64,000 nucleotides of DNA. It comes from an uncultured Selenomonadales bacterium (GTDB lineage: Bacteria; Bacillota; Negativicutes; DSM-1736; Dendrosporobacteraceae). The translations under genes and the position numbers were made by a program. Positions 27,359-36,145 of the stretch are shown in pieces (the stretch's first letter is position 1; every line of letters begins with the position of its first letter). Where the stretch lies: positions 62,001 to 126,000 of the forward strand of contig CAMJML010000001.1 in assembly GCA_946407015.1 (NCBI GenBank). The letters are read 5' to 3'. The notes beneath the pieces were generated by a model. It was given only the letters and a program-made list of their open reading frames with translations. It ran no database searches and had not been told where the DNA came from.

Positions 27359-28303
27359 TTAACTTTGATCCTTCTTTATCCAGGCTATTAAGATATCTTC
27401 ACGCAACTTTTTAATTTCGTTTAACTTTTTAGTATCAGACCAGCTATAAAAACCTTGTCCGGTTTTGGCACCCAGGTTTCCGGTTTCTTTTGCTCTGACA
27501 AGGCTGGGCGGAATCTCCGGACCACTGTATAAATCTTTCATAAGATAGTCAGCGATATTGTAAAACACGTCCAATCCACCCAGGTCGGCTCCTTCCAATA
27601 AACCGGTAGCACTAAAGCGGCGGCTTAAATGCTTTATCGTCAAGTCGATGGCTTCCGGCGATGCAATTCCCTCTTCAGCCATCCACAAGGCTTCGCGCAT
27701 GAGTGCCATTTGCAAGCGGTTGACAATAAAGCCGGGAGCTTCTTTCTTCATGAGAACAGGTGTTTTTCCAAGCTGACTTAATAAGCTTAACGTTGTAGCA
27801 ATCGTTTCAGGGGAAGTACATTGTCCCGGTATCACTTCCACTAATGACATTAGATGAGGTGGATTGAGGAAATGAGCGGCAATCAAGCGATCTGCCCGCG
27901 AAATAGCTGTAGAAAGGGCAGTTGGACTAATGCCGGATGTACTGGATGCAAAAATAGTATGGGCCGGGCAGAGTGTATCAAGGCTGGCAAAAATGTTTTG
28001 TTTCACTGCTAAATCCTCAGATACGGCTTCAATAACAAAATCAGCATCGTTCGCAGCCTCTTCAAGGGTTGTGACTCCCTGGATGTTGGCAGTAAATTCG
28101 GCAATCTGCTCGGAATTAATTAAATGATGCTCGCAATAAGAATCAAAGATACTATAGATGGCTTTGTAGCCATTCGCTATGCTATCTACAGATCGCCCGA
28201 ACATCTTGACCTTATATCCGGCCATAGCGCATACCGCGGCTATTCCTGCCCCCATAGTCCCGGTACCTAGATTACAAATGGTTTTGATATTCTGAGAAGT
28301 CAT
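27359..28303 (-). CDS. 3-hydroxyacyl-CoA dehydrogenase (NAD-binding)
   Basis: 314 residues: N-terminal Rossmann fold with NLGTGTMGAGIAAVCAMAGY, the catalytic region SSTSGISPTALS and HFLNPPHLMSLVEVI (catalytic His), then the C-terminal helical domain (PGFIVNRLQMALMREALWM). In the family it oxidises 3-hydroxyacyl-CoA, often 3-hydroxybutyryl-CoA, with NAD(P)+. No thiolase or crotonase is adjacent, so the pathway is open. TAGGAGGG precedes the ATG. Confidence 0.92.
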   Translation of the reverse strand: MTSQNIKTICNLGTGTMGAGIAAVCAMAGYKVKMFGRSVDSIANGYKAIYSIFDSYCEHHLINSEQIAEFTANIQGVTTLEEAANDADFVIEAVSEDLAVKQNIFASLDTLCPAHTIFASSTSGISPTALSTAISRADRLIAAHFLNPPHLMSLVEVIPGQCTSPETIATTLSLLSQLGKTPVLMKKEAPGFIVNRLQMALMREALWMAEEGIASPEAIDLTIKHLSRRFSATGLLEGADLGGLDVFYNIADYLMKDLYSGPEIPPSLVRAKETGNLGAKTGQGFYSWSDTKKLNEIKKLREDILIAWIKKDQS

Positions 28304-28696
28304 GACACCCTCCTAAAATAGCGTTTTTGTCCAGACCGGCATTTAATATAAGTATAACGTAATTCGGTTTGAATTGTCAGTCTTTTTGGAATAGCAGACT
28401 ATAAATAGGGCGAGGGAATAGAAGCATGCTTACTAAGGCGTCGGAACCGTCCCCGTGATATACCCTGTCAATTTAATTGATAGATAGTTGTTACTCAATA
28501 TACTCTTGCGGTTATTTTGTATAAATAGCCGCAGGAGTTTGATATTTTATAAGCTAAATTAACTATTACTAACTGGCTATAAGGGTATCTGTACCAGGTG
28601 GATTGATAAAACACGTCAGCCCTAAGTGGAGTGGAATAGGAAAGGTTAGTGTTGTTAAGCCTAATGTCTGCAGAGAAAATTATAAGGGAAAATGAT
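28304..28696. other. Intergenic region with two repeat families
   Basis: About 390 bases. A REP-1 right half (AAGGCGTCGGAACCGTCCCCGTGATA) lies at 28424-28461. A GGCAGGA-type hairpin (ACTCTTGCGGTTATTT/AAATAGCCGCAGGAGT) lies at 28502-28538, followed by the family tail TTTTATAAGCTAAATTAACTATTA. No gene seen. Confidence 0.6.
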
Positions 28697-29227
28697 ATGA
28701 TGAGAACCTTAGTGATATATAAATCAAATACTGGTTTTGTCAAAAAGTACGCAGAATGGATTTCTCAAGAATTATCAGCCGATATAATTGAGGTCTCAAA
28801 GGCTAATCCGTCTATGCTGTCATTCTATGATACTATAATTTACGGTGGCAGTTTACATGCTGTTGGTATTATTGGACTTAATTTTGTAAAGAAAAATCTA
28901 GGTAAGCTTAAAGACAAAAAGGTGATTGTTTTTGCAACCGGGGCAACGCCTTATCGGGAAGAGACTATAAAAGAAGTGCGGGATAAAAACTTTACTTCCG
29001 ACGAACAAGAATATATCAAATTCTTTTATTTGCGGGGCGGTTTTGATTTCAGCAAACTAAAGCTATTGGACAAGATTCTCATGACGATTCTCTGGATAAA
29101 AATTAAAATGAAAAAGAAAAACGAATTAACCTCTGATGAAAAGGGAATGTTGGCAGCTTATTATAAACCTGCCGACTTCACAAAAAAAGAATATATAAAG
29201 CCGTTGGTGGACTGCGGAAATTCGTAA
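28697..29227 (+). CDS. Flavodoxin-domain protein (HemG-like fold)
   Basis: 176 residues from the ATG at 28697 (AAGGG 7 bases upstream; a second ATG follows at 28700). The flavodoxin FMN loop is recognisable as YKSNTGFVKKYAEWI, and the GGSLHAVGIIGLNFVKKN stretch is the phosphate/isoalloxazine side. Related to flavodoxin_5/HemG-type proteins, but a haem role is not shown. The C-terminal part is rich in Lys and hydrophobic residues (MTILWIKIKMKKKN). Terminator-like hairpin at 29348-29382. Confidence 0.82.
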   Translation: MMRTLVIYKSNTGFVKKYAEWISQELSADIIEVSKANPSMLSFYDTIIYGGSLHAVGIIGLNFVKKNLGKLKDKKVIVFATGATPYREETIKEVRDKNFTSDEQEYIKFFYLRGGFDFSKLKLLDKILMTILWIKIKMKKKNELTSDEKGMLAAYYKPADFTKKEYIKPLVDCGNS

Positions 29228-29347
29228 ACACCGGCAAAACCTTTGTCAGGCAATAGGTATCGTGATCCACACATGGAAGAAGTTTTGCCTTATTCGTCCC
29301 TTTGCTTCTAATAATTTAATTTCTTTTTCTAATAAGACAAGACTAAA

Positions 29348-29382
29348 GCGGAGGCGAAATCACAGATTTTGCCTCGGCTTTA
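29348..29382 (+). terminator. Terminator-like hairpin downstream of the flavodoxin gene
   Basis: GAGGCGAAATC ACA GATTTTGCCTC, 11-bp stem, followed by GGCTTTACG. Confidence 0.55.
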
Positions 29383-29479
29383 CGATGGGGCGCTTGTCTG
29401 TCCACCTGCACATACAGTCAATGTTCCAAGGAAAACCAGCAGCCGCCGTAGCAAGCAGGTATCGAAATGGCGAAAAGGG

Positions 29480-29517
29480 GCAAAAAAGCAGATGATGATT
29501 AAATTGTCTGCTTTGCC
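29480..29517 (-). terminator. Terminator of the methyltransferase gene
   Basis: On the minus strand GGCAAAGCAGA pairs with TCTGCTTTTTTGCC around a 14-base loop, 58 bases after the methyltransferase stop. Confidence 0.55.
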
Positions 29518-29574
29518 GTTCTGCTGCTTCTAGAAAAATATCCAGAGGCAGGATTCTTATTATGTGGTTGGTAT

Positions 29575-30300
29575 TTAAATGACTTTAGCAATCAACTGAA
29601 CAAGATTAAAATACTTTCCATCCTCGGCTTTCATCATTTTGATGTCCTCAGCGACAATGGGATGATAACCGGTCTGCCATTCTTTCCAGGCCTGTCTGCA
29701 ACAGGCCATTTCGCGGCTGTCCACCATTTCAATGCTTTCGGCTCTCTTCCACAAATCTTTCCACCAATCAAGAGAGTGTAGAGTCCTTTCCATTTCGCTA
29801 TTCCAAAACGGCTGCATATCAGCGGGAACATTTTTTCCGAATTCGTATTTTAAGCCGGGAATAGCCACGGCGATATAGCCGCCCTTTTTCACAAAAGGAA
29901 TGAGAGATGGGAGCATTTTTGCCGTATCACCGAAATAATGGTAAGCATCCACAGTAAATAACACGTCAAAATATCCATTCGCGAAAGGCAATCCTTTGGT
30001 CGCGTCTACTGAAATCGGAACGGCTTTATCGTCAATTCCGATAGATTTGAAATGCTCATAGTTTTCAGTCGGTGGAATCCACAGGTCGGCGGCGAAAACT
30101 TTTGCACCGTATTTCTGTGTCAGCAAGATCGTGGAAAGACCGCATCCGCAACCGAGGTCAAGTATACGCATATTCTCATTGATGTTTAGGCATGAAGCTA
30201 ATTCCTCTGCTATTCGCATAGCATTAGGCCCCATCATGGTAGCTTTCAAAAATTCCGTGTTATGCTGACTGGACATAAATTGATTTGTAAATGTGTCCAT
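29575..30300 (-). CDS. Class I SAM-dependent methyltransferase
   Basis: 241 residues. Motif I is ILDLGCGCGLSTILL (about 46-60), followed by the acidic VFAADLW and FDVLFTVDAYHYFG (motif IV region). The C-terminal half is Trp-rich (LDWWKDLWKRAE). Such proteins act as small-molecule methyltransferases in the cytoplasm; the substrate is unknown. GGAGGAAG precedes the ATG. It is 139 bases downstream of the CD3324-family gene in the same direction. Confidence 0.9.
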   Translation of the reverse strand: MDTFTNQFMSSQHNTEFLKATMMGPNAMRIAEELASCLNINENMRILDLGCGCGLSTILLTQKYGAKVFAADLWIPPTENYEHFKSIGIDDKAVPISVDATKGLPFANGYFDVLFTVDAYHYFGDTAKMLPSLIPFVKKGGYIAVAIPGLKYEFGKNVPADMQPFWNSEMERTLHSLDWWKDLWKRAESIEMVDSREMACCRQAWKEWQTGYHPIVAEDIKMMKAEDGKYFNLVQLIAKVI

Positions 30301-30404
30301 AATAGTCTTCCTCCGTTAAGCCTTTATCTCCTTAGCTTGCTGCTATAAACAAGTATAGTCGTTATATGATTACAATGCACCCTACAAGATAACTCAGAAA
30401 CAAA

Positions 30405-30434
30405 AAGCGACACGGCAAAATTACCGTGTCGCTT
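30405..30434 (-). terminator. Terminator of the CD3324-family gene
   Basis: AAGCGACACGG/CCGTGTCGCTT, 11-bp perfect stem; on the minus strand it is followed by TTTG. Confidence 0.75.
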
Positions 30435-30439
30435 ACGTT

Positions 30440-30718
30440 TTAGCACTGACTTTTCCTATCAGCCAATATTTTGTAGATTGTTTTGGGTGATAAGTAATTA
30501 CAGCCGGCAATATCCTCAACCGAAATACCGTCTTGATACTGGGAAAAAATTATCTCGTTGCGTTCCTGAATATATTGCCTGCTGTTTTTTACTTCTCCCC
30601 ACCGTTTTTTATTCTCTGCCTTTCGTGGGATATAAATATATTCACCATCAATATACTGTTGTATTGCTTCTAACAAATCGGCGGGCAATACACTAACTGC
30701 GTTCTTGTAGCCCATCAT
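30440..30718 (-). CDS. CD3324-family helix-turn-helix-like protein
   Basis: 92 residues. It starts MMGYKNAVSVLPADLLEAI with YIPRKAENKKRWGE in the middle and a C-terminal helix-turn-helix-like stretch (GISVEDIAGCNYLSPKTIYK). This matches the short clostridial CD3324 family; a DNA-binding role is inferred. AGGAGG lies just before the double ATG. Confidence 0.8.
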   Translation of the reverse strand: MMGYKNAVSVLPADLLEAIQQYIDGEYIYIPRKAENKKRWGEVKNSRQYIQERNEIIFSQYQDGISVEDIAGCNYLSPKTIYKILADRKSQC

Positions 30719-31253
30719 GCTCCTCCTAAAATTGTAGTTTTAGGATTGAGCAAAAGCTATCTCAAAGCATGTTTTGTTATGCGATAGCCTTTGCTCCGCA
30801 TAATACCGACTCCAAATAATATATACCATATTTGAACATAAACCTGTATCTCCTTTAACATAAATTTTATGTTTGATCAGCAGTGTACCACAAAAATGCT
30901 GGAAAGAAAAGCGTGCTGTTACTCCGAAATCCCGCTATATTTTGTATAAATATAGAAGGGGTTTTGCATTTTGTAAGCAAATTAGCCATAACTAGAGAAT
31001 CGGGAAGGGATGCAATGGTTAGTGTGTATAGCATTAGATAGCAACGCTAAAGATAGTGTAAGAAAATGATAAATGCGGAATATCCCCTAGGGCTATTATG
31101 GCAGGTGAAAGAGTACGAGAGGCAGTCAGTATTAACGTTACAAAAGAATTATTACGCACTGCAAAGTCCTCTGTGACTTTTTACACGGATTTGACAAGAG
31201 TGATTTTACAGTTAGAAGGTAATTGATGCAATTAAAAGGATGGTGGTAGACTT
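30719..31253. other. Intergenic region with hairpin and a small ORF
   Basis: A GGCAGGA-family hairpin in degenerate form (AATCCCGCTATATTTTGTAT, then AAATATAGAAGGGGTT) lies at 30928-30966, followed by the family tail TTTTGTAAGCAAATTAGCCATAA. A 42-codon ORF with protein-like composition sits at 31098-31226 and is listed separately. Confidence 0.5.
31098..31226 (+). CDS. Possible 42-residue protein or gene remnant
   Basis: ATG GCA GGT through TGA, reading MAGERVREAVSINVTKELL, then SSVTFYTDLTRVILQLEGN. The amphipathic pattern looks like a real C-terminal helix bundle, but no ribosome site precedes the ATG. It may be the end of a decayed regulator. Just upstream of the thioredoxin-like gene. Confidence 0.35.
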   Translation: MAGERVREAVSINVTKELLRTAKSSVTFYTDLTRVILQLEGN

Positions 31254-31523
31254 ATGAAAAGTGTTACTGTGCTTATAACAGATTGGTGCCCACATTGTAA
31301 AAGAGCAATTGATTGGATTGATGAAGTAAAGCAAGAGAATCCGAAATATAAAGATATTAAAGTGGAAATCATTGATGAAGAGAAGGCTCCTGCAATTGCA
31401 AAGCAATATGATTATTATTATGTTCCAACATATTATGTAGAAAAGCGTAAAATTTTTGAAGGTGGCACGACTAAAGATGTTGTACGTAAAGTATTTGAAG
31501 AAGCCAGTAAAACAGATAACTAA
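31254..31523 (+). CDS. Thioredoxin/glutaredoxin-like protein (CPHC)
   Basis: 89 residues, a minimal thioredoxin fold. Redox motif WCPHC at 12-16, cis-Pro motif YVPTYYV at about 60-66, and a C-terminal helix. The CPHC site (as in DsbA) suggests an oxidising or isomerase-type potential more than that of CGPC thioredoxins; that is inference. AAGGATGG lies upstream of the ATG. Cytoplasmic, no signal peptide. Confidence 0.87.
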   Translation: MKSVTVLITDWCPHCKRAIDWIDEVKQENPKYKDIKVEIIDEEKAPAIAKQYDYYYVPTYYVEKRKIFEGGTTKDVVRKVFEEASKTDN

Positions 31524-31889
31524 CTTTAGGGATTTGCATTACGTTGGTTTCGGGAGCGGTAGGACAGTAGGGACGTTCCTTTATTGTCAATATTGCTTCT
31601 GATTTCATATTTATGGACCTATGATAAACCAGTGAAAAAGGTTCATAGGAATAATGGATGAATAGAATATAAACGGCAAAAAAAGAAACTCCTGCTGAAT
31701 GCTGATAATATAGCAGGAGTTTGAGCTTCTATGAGAATATGTAAGCTTAATAGGTATAAAGTTGATGGCAAGATGACGGAAAAGGAACGTTCCCATTTGT
31801 CCCAGAACATTTTGCACAAAAGAGCTTAGTTATATATGCACCAATTAGGGTATATTAAAATCTAGAGTAAATTAAAGGAGAATTTATCT
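31524..31889. repeat. Composite repeat region between thioredoxin-like and cupin genes
   Basis: A family-2 palindrome half (GGGACGTTCCTTTATTGTC) at 31569-31590 and its inverse (GGAAAAGGAACGTTCCC, then TTTGTCCC) at 31779-31803 face each other across about 190 bases. Between them lie a CCTATGA hairpin (31618-31650) and a GGCAGGA-type hairpin (ACTCCTGCT/AGCAGGAGT, 31688-31722). The layout is a small non-autonomous element, a possible MITE. Confidence 0.65.
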
Positions 31890-32237
31890 ATGAACAAGTT
31901 TATTTTCAATGATTATTTCCATGAGCCTCAGAAAAAAATAGCCAAGCGGATGCTTTTCAAAAGCGATAATGTAATTGCCTTTATTCTGAACATTGCAAAA
32001 GGGGCAATACTGCCAGGACACACACATCTAGAATCAACCCTTTTCCTGCAGGTCATAGAGGGTAATGCCAAGGTTGTCACGGATGGTAATGAAACCTCAT
32101 TGCAGGTGGGCGAGCTAATGCAGGTTGATGGGCAGGAAAGCCTGCAGGTTATAAACATCGGCGAAGATATCTTGCGCCTTTTTGTCACAATTTCACCAAT
32201 GGGCGCGGAGGCCTTTGCAAAAGATGCAGATGTTTAG
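31890..32237 (+). CDS. Cupin-domain protein
   Basis: 115 residues; AAAGGAGAA precedes the ATG. Single cupin barrel: LPGHTHLESTLFLQVIEGNAKV is motif 1 (His, His, Glu-type ligands) and the second motif is degenerate (ESLQVINIGEDIL), so metal binding may be incomplete. Function unknown. Confidence 0.85.
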   Translation: MNKFIFNDYFHEPQKKIAKRMLFKSDNVIAFILNIAKGAILPGHTHLESTLFLQVIEGNAKVVTDGNETSLQVGELMQVDGQESLQVINIGEDILRLFVTISPMGAEAFAKDADV

Positions 32238-32238
32238 C

Positions 32239-32364
32239 AGGGACGGACAGGCATGCTGTCCCTCTGTAATCTGGTTTTATGTGATATGGAAAGAAGCAAA
32301 ATGAACGTCCCTCTATTTCTACATGAAAACTCCTACCAATTTATATGAATTTGGTAGGAGTTTT
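32239..32364 (+). terminator. Two hairpins after the cupin gene
   Basis: AGGGACGGACAGGCATGCTGTCCCT at 32239-32263 is a compact hairpin right after the stop. A second, stronger one (AAAACTCCTACCAAATT-like stem, ACTCCTACCAA/TTGGTAGGAGTTTT) at 32327-32364 belongs to the GGCAGGA family. Confidence 0.7.
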
Positions 32365-32444
32365 ACGATTTTAGGGAAATTAATATTTCTAGTAAGATTC
32401 TCATACGCTTTCCATATGAAAATAAAATTAATGCGAGGATTTTT

Positions 32445-33356
32445 ATGGATAAAAATTTTATGGATAAAAAAATGATATCAAAAATTAGTATTAGTCTTAT
32501 TATGGCACTACTTTTTTCTTGTAGTAGTATCCTGGCATCTAGATCGCACCTCTCAGAAAAAGATAAAAATAATTTACTTGGACCGGTGAAACAGGTTAGT
32601 ACTTTTTCAAATTTATATAATATGTCAATTTCAACTATCCGTTCATTTAGAGAGAATGGATCAATAGAGAGACTGGAGATTAAATCGAATACTGCTCTTA
32701 CTATCACTTATGATGAAAAAGGAAGAGTCATTAGAAGTGAGGGAATAACTTCGGATGGCAAGAAATCAATAACAAGCAATTATTATGACGATGATAGTTA
32801 TCAATATATTATAAGATACCAAAAAGAAGGCTTTTCAAGAGAGGTATCAGGAAGACTAAGTACAAGTGGTAATTTTATAGATTACTATGAATATGAGCCT
32901 AATGGAGATTATAGAGGAAAAACGATTAGTGAATATAACGCCAATGGACTAGTTTCTGAAAGAAATTATTATAATAGTGTGGATAAACATTTTCTTAAAG
33001 TCACTTACCGATATAATGATATCGGATTATGTGTATTAGAGACTGCATATAGAGATAATGGGACAATTTCTAGAAGAAATGAAAATATTTATGATGAGCA
33101 TGGAAGATGTTTAGAATATAGTCGATATGAAAGTGATCCATATGATGATAGTGAATGTATACTTAAATATAAAGAGCGTGTAACTTTTGATCAAAATGGA
33201 CGTCAAATTGAAAGCGAAGTCTATTATCACGGCGATAGGCTAAATACAATTATGATATATTCTGATTTTGATAAATACGGTAACTGGCAAAGACAAATAA
33301 AGAAATATGGTGATCAAAAAGAGCAATTATTACTCAGAAAAATTGAGTACTATTAA
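32445..33356 (+). CDS. Exported YD-repeat-like protein of unknown function
   Basis: 303 residues. Signal sequence (KKMISKISISLIMALLFSCSS) with Cys in an LFSC context, so either a lipoprotein or a cleaved secreted protein. The mature part has repeated YDEKGRVI-, YNANGLVSE-, YDEHGRCLEY-type units, reminiscent of RHS/YD repeats but without a toxin tip. AGGA precedes the start; MDKNFMDKK offers two starts (32445, 32460). AT-rich like its neighbours. No partner gene seen. Confidence 0.75.
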   Translation: MDKNFMDKKMISKISISLIMALLFSCSSILASRSHLSEKDKNNLLGPVKQVSTFSNLYNMSISTIRSFRENGSIERLEIKSNTALTITYDEKGRVIRSEGITSDGKKSITSNYYDDDSYQYIIRYQKEGFSREVSGRLSTSGNFIDYYEYEPNGDYRGKTISEYNANGLVSERNYYNSVDKHFLKVTYRYNDIGLCVLETAYRDNGTISRRNENIYDEHGRCLEYSRYESDPYDDSECILKYKERVTFDQNGRQIESEVYYHGDRLNTIMIYSDFDKYGNWQRQIKKYGDQKEQLLLRKIEYY

Positions 33357-33555
33357 GATTCCCACATAGTTAATTTATCCAAATTAGAGATGTTAAGGGC
33401 CTGGAACATAGTTGAATTAGATGCTGATTTGTGGGATTTTCATGGCATGGGAGACTAAACTTGCCAAGGAAATTTACTTGTGTCATTGGAACCGTCACCG
33501 TGTTTTCTGGCAATACTTCACGCAGTGCTCAAGATGTATAAGTGTCACAACAAGC
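33357..33555. other. Intergenic region with a REP fragment
   Basis: TGTCATTGGAACCGTCACCGTGTT at 33481-33503 is a worn right half of REP family 1. Nothing else recognised. Confidence 0.55.
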
Positions 33556-33615
33556 CAAACATATTACAAATGCCTCCGTTGTCAAATCGACAACAGAGCA
33601 TTTGTAATATGTTTG
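33556..33615. terminator. Long hairpin, terminator of the YczE-like gene
   Basis: CAAACATATTACAAATGC pairs perfectly with GCATTTGTAATATGTTTG (18 bp), with an inner GTTGTC/GACAAC stem. It lies 4 bases past the minus-strand stop. Confidence 0.8.
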
Positions 33616-33619
33616 ACTT

Positions 33620-34327
33620 TTAATCAGTTGAGGTCTTCGTCGTTGTGTTTTCCCTTATATCATATTTATAATTATTGATCGTTTTGTCTTGTTTCGAACC
33701 TGGATTTTTCTTACCCATTAATGAATCATGGCGGATATCTTGTACCCTTTTCCCCATGAGTGTAAACGCCAGCTGTATCGAAGGCCCCAGCGTGAAGGCC
33801 ACGATCAAGGTTCCGATACCGATCGGCCCTCCCAGCAGATAACCGGCGGCTGCGACACTCGTTTCAATTATCGTCCTTACTTTCCACACCGGCCACCCTG
33901 TCTTGAGAATGGCCCCTACCATGAAGCTGTCCCTGGGACCGGCGCCCAAAGCCGATGTGAGGTAAAAATAGCTGCCCCAGCCGATGACCAGCACTCCTCC
34001 CAGCAGCATCGCCAGCTGTGACGGCCAGTAAAGCGGAACCGAAATCCAGGGACTGGCCATAAACAGATCAATGAAAACCCCGATAAAGTACATGTTGGCG
34101 ATCGTGCTCCAACCGGGCTGAATCCCCATCAAAGCACTCAGCGCAATGACGACTATCCCTGTAAGCTGGCTGACTTGTCCCAGGGTTAGAGGAAGATATT
34201 GGATTAACCCCAGGTGAAACGCATCCCACGGCCCTGTCCCCATATTACTTTTGATGGTTAAGACAATACCGAGCCCGAACAAACAAAGACCAAAAAGCAA
34301 AGATACTATTTTGACAATCATTCCCAC
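33620..34327 (-). CDS. YczE/YitT-family integral membrane protein
   Basis: 235 residues with about five to six membrane segments, two of the repeated MGTGPWDAFHLGL and LGAGPRDSFMVGA motifs that define the YczE/YyaS group, and a polar Lys/Thr-rich tail. Clearly GC-richer than the genes around it. In Bacillus YczE is linked to lipopeptide production and transport, but the molecular function is unknown. Confidence 0.87.
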   Translation of the reverse strand: MGMIVKIVSLLFGLCLFGLGIVLTIKSNMGTGPWDAFHLGLIQYLPLTLGQVSQLTGIVVIALSALMGIQPGWSTIANMYFIGVFIDLFMASPWISVPLYWPSQLAMLLGGVLVIGWGSYFYLTSALGAGPRDSFMVGAILKTGWPVWKVRTIIETSVAAAGYLLGGPIGIGTLIVAFTLGPSIQLAFTLMGKRVQDIRHDSLMGKKNPGSKQDKTINNYKYDIRENTTTKTSTD

Positions 34328-34490
34328 GACTCCCTTTAGTCAGTCGGCAAATAGGCTTGCGCTATTTTCGAGTTAATCATAATCATACCTGTCAGGAAAA
34401 ACAGTGTAAATAGCCAATTTTAATTTAGTGAAATAATTGGATATTCCATTTTTGGCGAATTATCCTGTGGACAATTGTCTTTGGGGCAAT

Positions 34491-35084
34491 TGGGAACGTT
34501 CCTTTTTTGTCAACCCTTCGATATATTATCACTAGAGGTGATGAGGAATGGGAAGGCAAGCGCGCCAATTAAGTAACATATTTTTGAAGATGAGAGTGAT
34601 TATACCTACTTTTTGAAGCTTTGTATGACTTGAAAATCGATCTCGTTTTTGAGATTTACACCTATTGCCTAATGAGTAATCACGTTCATCTTTTACTTAT
34701 CTGCAAAAGTTAGGAATTGAGTGTTAAGTGAATTGCAAAGATATGATAAAGCCCAAAGAGTTAAGTACTCAGAAAAGAAAAGTAAATATCTGGAATTAGA
34801 ATAAGGCAGCTAGCAAGGGTAACAAGAATAAAAAATGTAACTGACCGAATTTAATTGGGACATTAAACCTGCCCTCGTGTCTTGTTCGCGTAGTCCGACA
34901 CATGTAAAACCCAGCAAATCCTAAACAGTAGCTATGAAAAATGAGGTGATACTAATGTCTACTAAGCACGTTAACCACCTAGCTGAGAAAAGCTAAAGGG
35001 GCAGGCTTGTCGATTCGACAGATTGAAAGAGTGGGCATTTTGCGAGGTGTTGTAACAAAAAGTTGACAAAAAGGGAACGTCGCC
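34491..35084. mobile_element. Decayed REP-associated transposase element with flanking inverted repeats
   Basis: Left end TGGGAACGTTCCTTTTTTGTCAAC (34491-34513) and right end GTTGACAAAAAGGGAACGTCGCC (35062-35084) are inverted copies of palindrome family 2. They enclose the pseudogene of a Y1/HUH REP-associated tyrosine transposase. About 0.59 kb in total; the gene is badly broken, so the element is inactive. Confidence 0.75.
34548..35066 (+). pseudogene. REP-associated tyrosine transposase (Y1/HUH), pseudogene
   Basis: The reading shifts between frames but keeps family motifs. From 34548: MGRQARQLSN, the RAYT N-terminus with about 15 residues deleted. Next frame: FEDESDYTYFLKL. Then MSNHVHLLLI at about 34672-34700, the HUH metal motif. 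At the end GLSIRQIERVGILRGVV stops at TGA 35064-35066. Multiple frameshifts and stops. Family proteins mobilise REP palindromes, which are abundant here. Confidence 0.8.
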
Positions 35085-35248
35085 TCTGAGGTTATATTAG
35101 TAACTCCGAATTTGAAATGCATTTTTTAGTTTGAGTAGATTACAGGAATATATCAGCGTGGTATAATAAATCTAACAAGAGCGATTTATGGAATGCAATA
35201 AATTCTACTACGAGTGTTAGAACAAGATCGAAGGAGGCGAGAAGTGAT

Positions 35249-35557
35249 ATGCCCAAAATCACGGAGATTAATATCAATAGCATTAAAGATACTTTAGCTC
35301 GTGATAAAGAGCGGCTGGCAGCAAAATATCACCTTTCAGAGATTGGCGTCTTCGGTTCCTATACCCGGAATGAGCAACACGTAAGATCGGATATTGATAT
35401 ATTGGTGGATTTCAATCAGGTAATCAGTGCTTTCCAATTTATTGACTTGAAATATGAACTGAGTGATATGTTGGGGGTAAAAGTCGATCTTGTCTCTAAG
35501 AAAGCACTTAAGCCTCGTATTGGTAAACGAATTCTCGATGAGGTTCAATATATATGA
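35249..35557 (+). CDS. MntA-type minimal nucleotidyltransferase (antitoxin)
   Basis: 102 residues; GAAGGAGG precedes the ATG. Signature GVFGSYTRNEQHVRSDIDILVDF: the GSx10DxD nucleotidyltransferase core. In MntA/HepT systems this enzyme AMPylates the HepT toxin near its active site and silences it. The stop overlaps the hepT-like start (ATGA, 35554-35557). Confidence 0.93.
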   Translation: MPKITEININSIKDTLARDKERLAAKYHLSEIGVFGSYTRNEQHVRSDIDILVDFNQVISAFQFIDLKYELSDMLGVKVDLVSKKALKPRIGKRILDEVQYI

Positions 35558-35907
35558 GCCGAAAAAAGAGTCGTGAATATCGCGATTACATCGAGGATAT
35601 TTATAACGATTTGATGAGAGTAAGAGAATTTACAGAAGGATTGACCTTCGATGACTTTATGCTTGACGTGCGGACACAATACGCTGTTTGCAAAGCATTA
35701 GAGAATATGGGAGAAGCAAGTAAACGTATCCCAGAGTCTATTTGCCGGAAATTCCCACAGGTACCATTTAAGCAAATGGCGGGATTACGTGATGTGGTTA
35801 CACATGACTATGATGGTATTAGTTATGACATGATTTGGCAAGTGGTTACGCACGATTTGCCACCGCTTGAGGGGCATCTTTTGAGCATATTATCACAGAA
35901 CTTTTAG
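35554..35907 (+). CDS. HepT-like (DUF86) HEPN ribonuclease toxin
   Basis: 117 residues, an all-helical HEPN domain. The catalytic R-x4-H motif with the modified Tyr is RDVVTHDY (about 93-100). An RNase toxin neutralised by the MntA-type partner in front of it. Such pairs occur in plasmid- and phage-related stability or defence loci, fitting this accessory stretch. Terminator at 35906-35940. Confidence 0.92.
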   Translation: MSRKKSREYRDYIEDIYNDLMRVREFTEGLTFDDFMLDVRTQYAVCKALENMGEASKRIPESICRKFPQVPFKQMAGLRDVVTHDYDGISYDMIWQVVTHDLPPLEGHLLSILSQNF

Positions 35908-35940
35908 AGGATAAGGCATCTGGCTTTAATCCTCTTTTTT
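35906..35940 (+). terminator. Terminator of the toxin-antitoxin pair
   Basis: AGAGGAT/ATCCTCT stem with partial inner pairing and six T; it overlaps the hepT stop codon. Confidence 0.75.
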
Positions 35941-36145
35941 AATAATGGTTAATAGAAACGGGAGAGGTTATTGACTTGTCCCCGGTGGTGTCATGCTTAT
36001 AAGAGTAATATTCTTAATTAAAAATCAAGATATTAGCAGGTATCCGTTCCTACTGTCTTTTTTTCAAATATAGAAAGAATTTATCAATGCGGTATATTAT
36101 ATGGTAGAATAATCGTATACAGCTTATTGAAGGGAGGAGAGCGGA

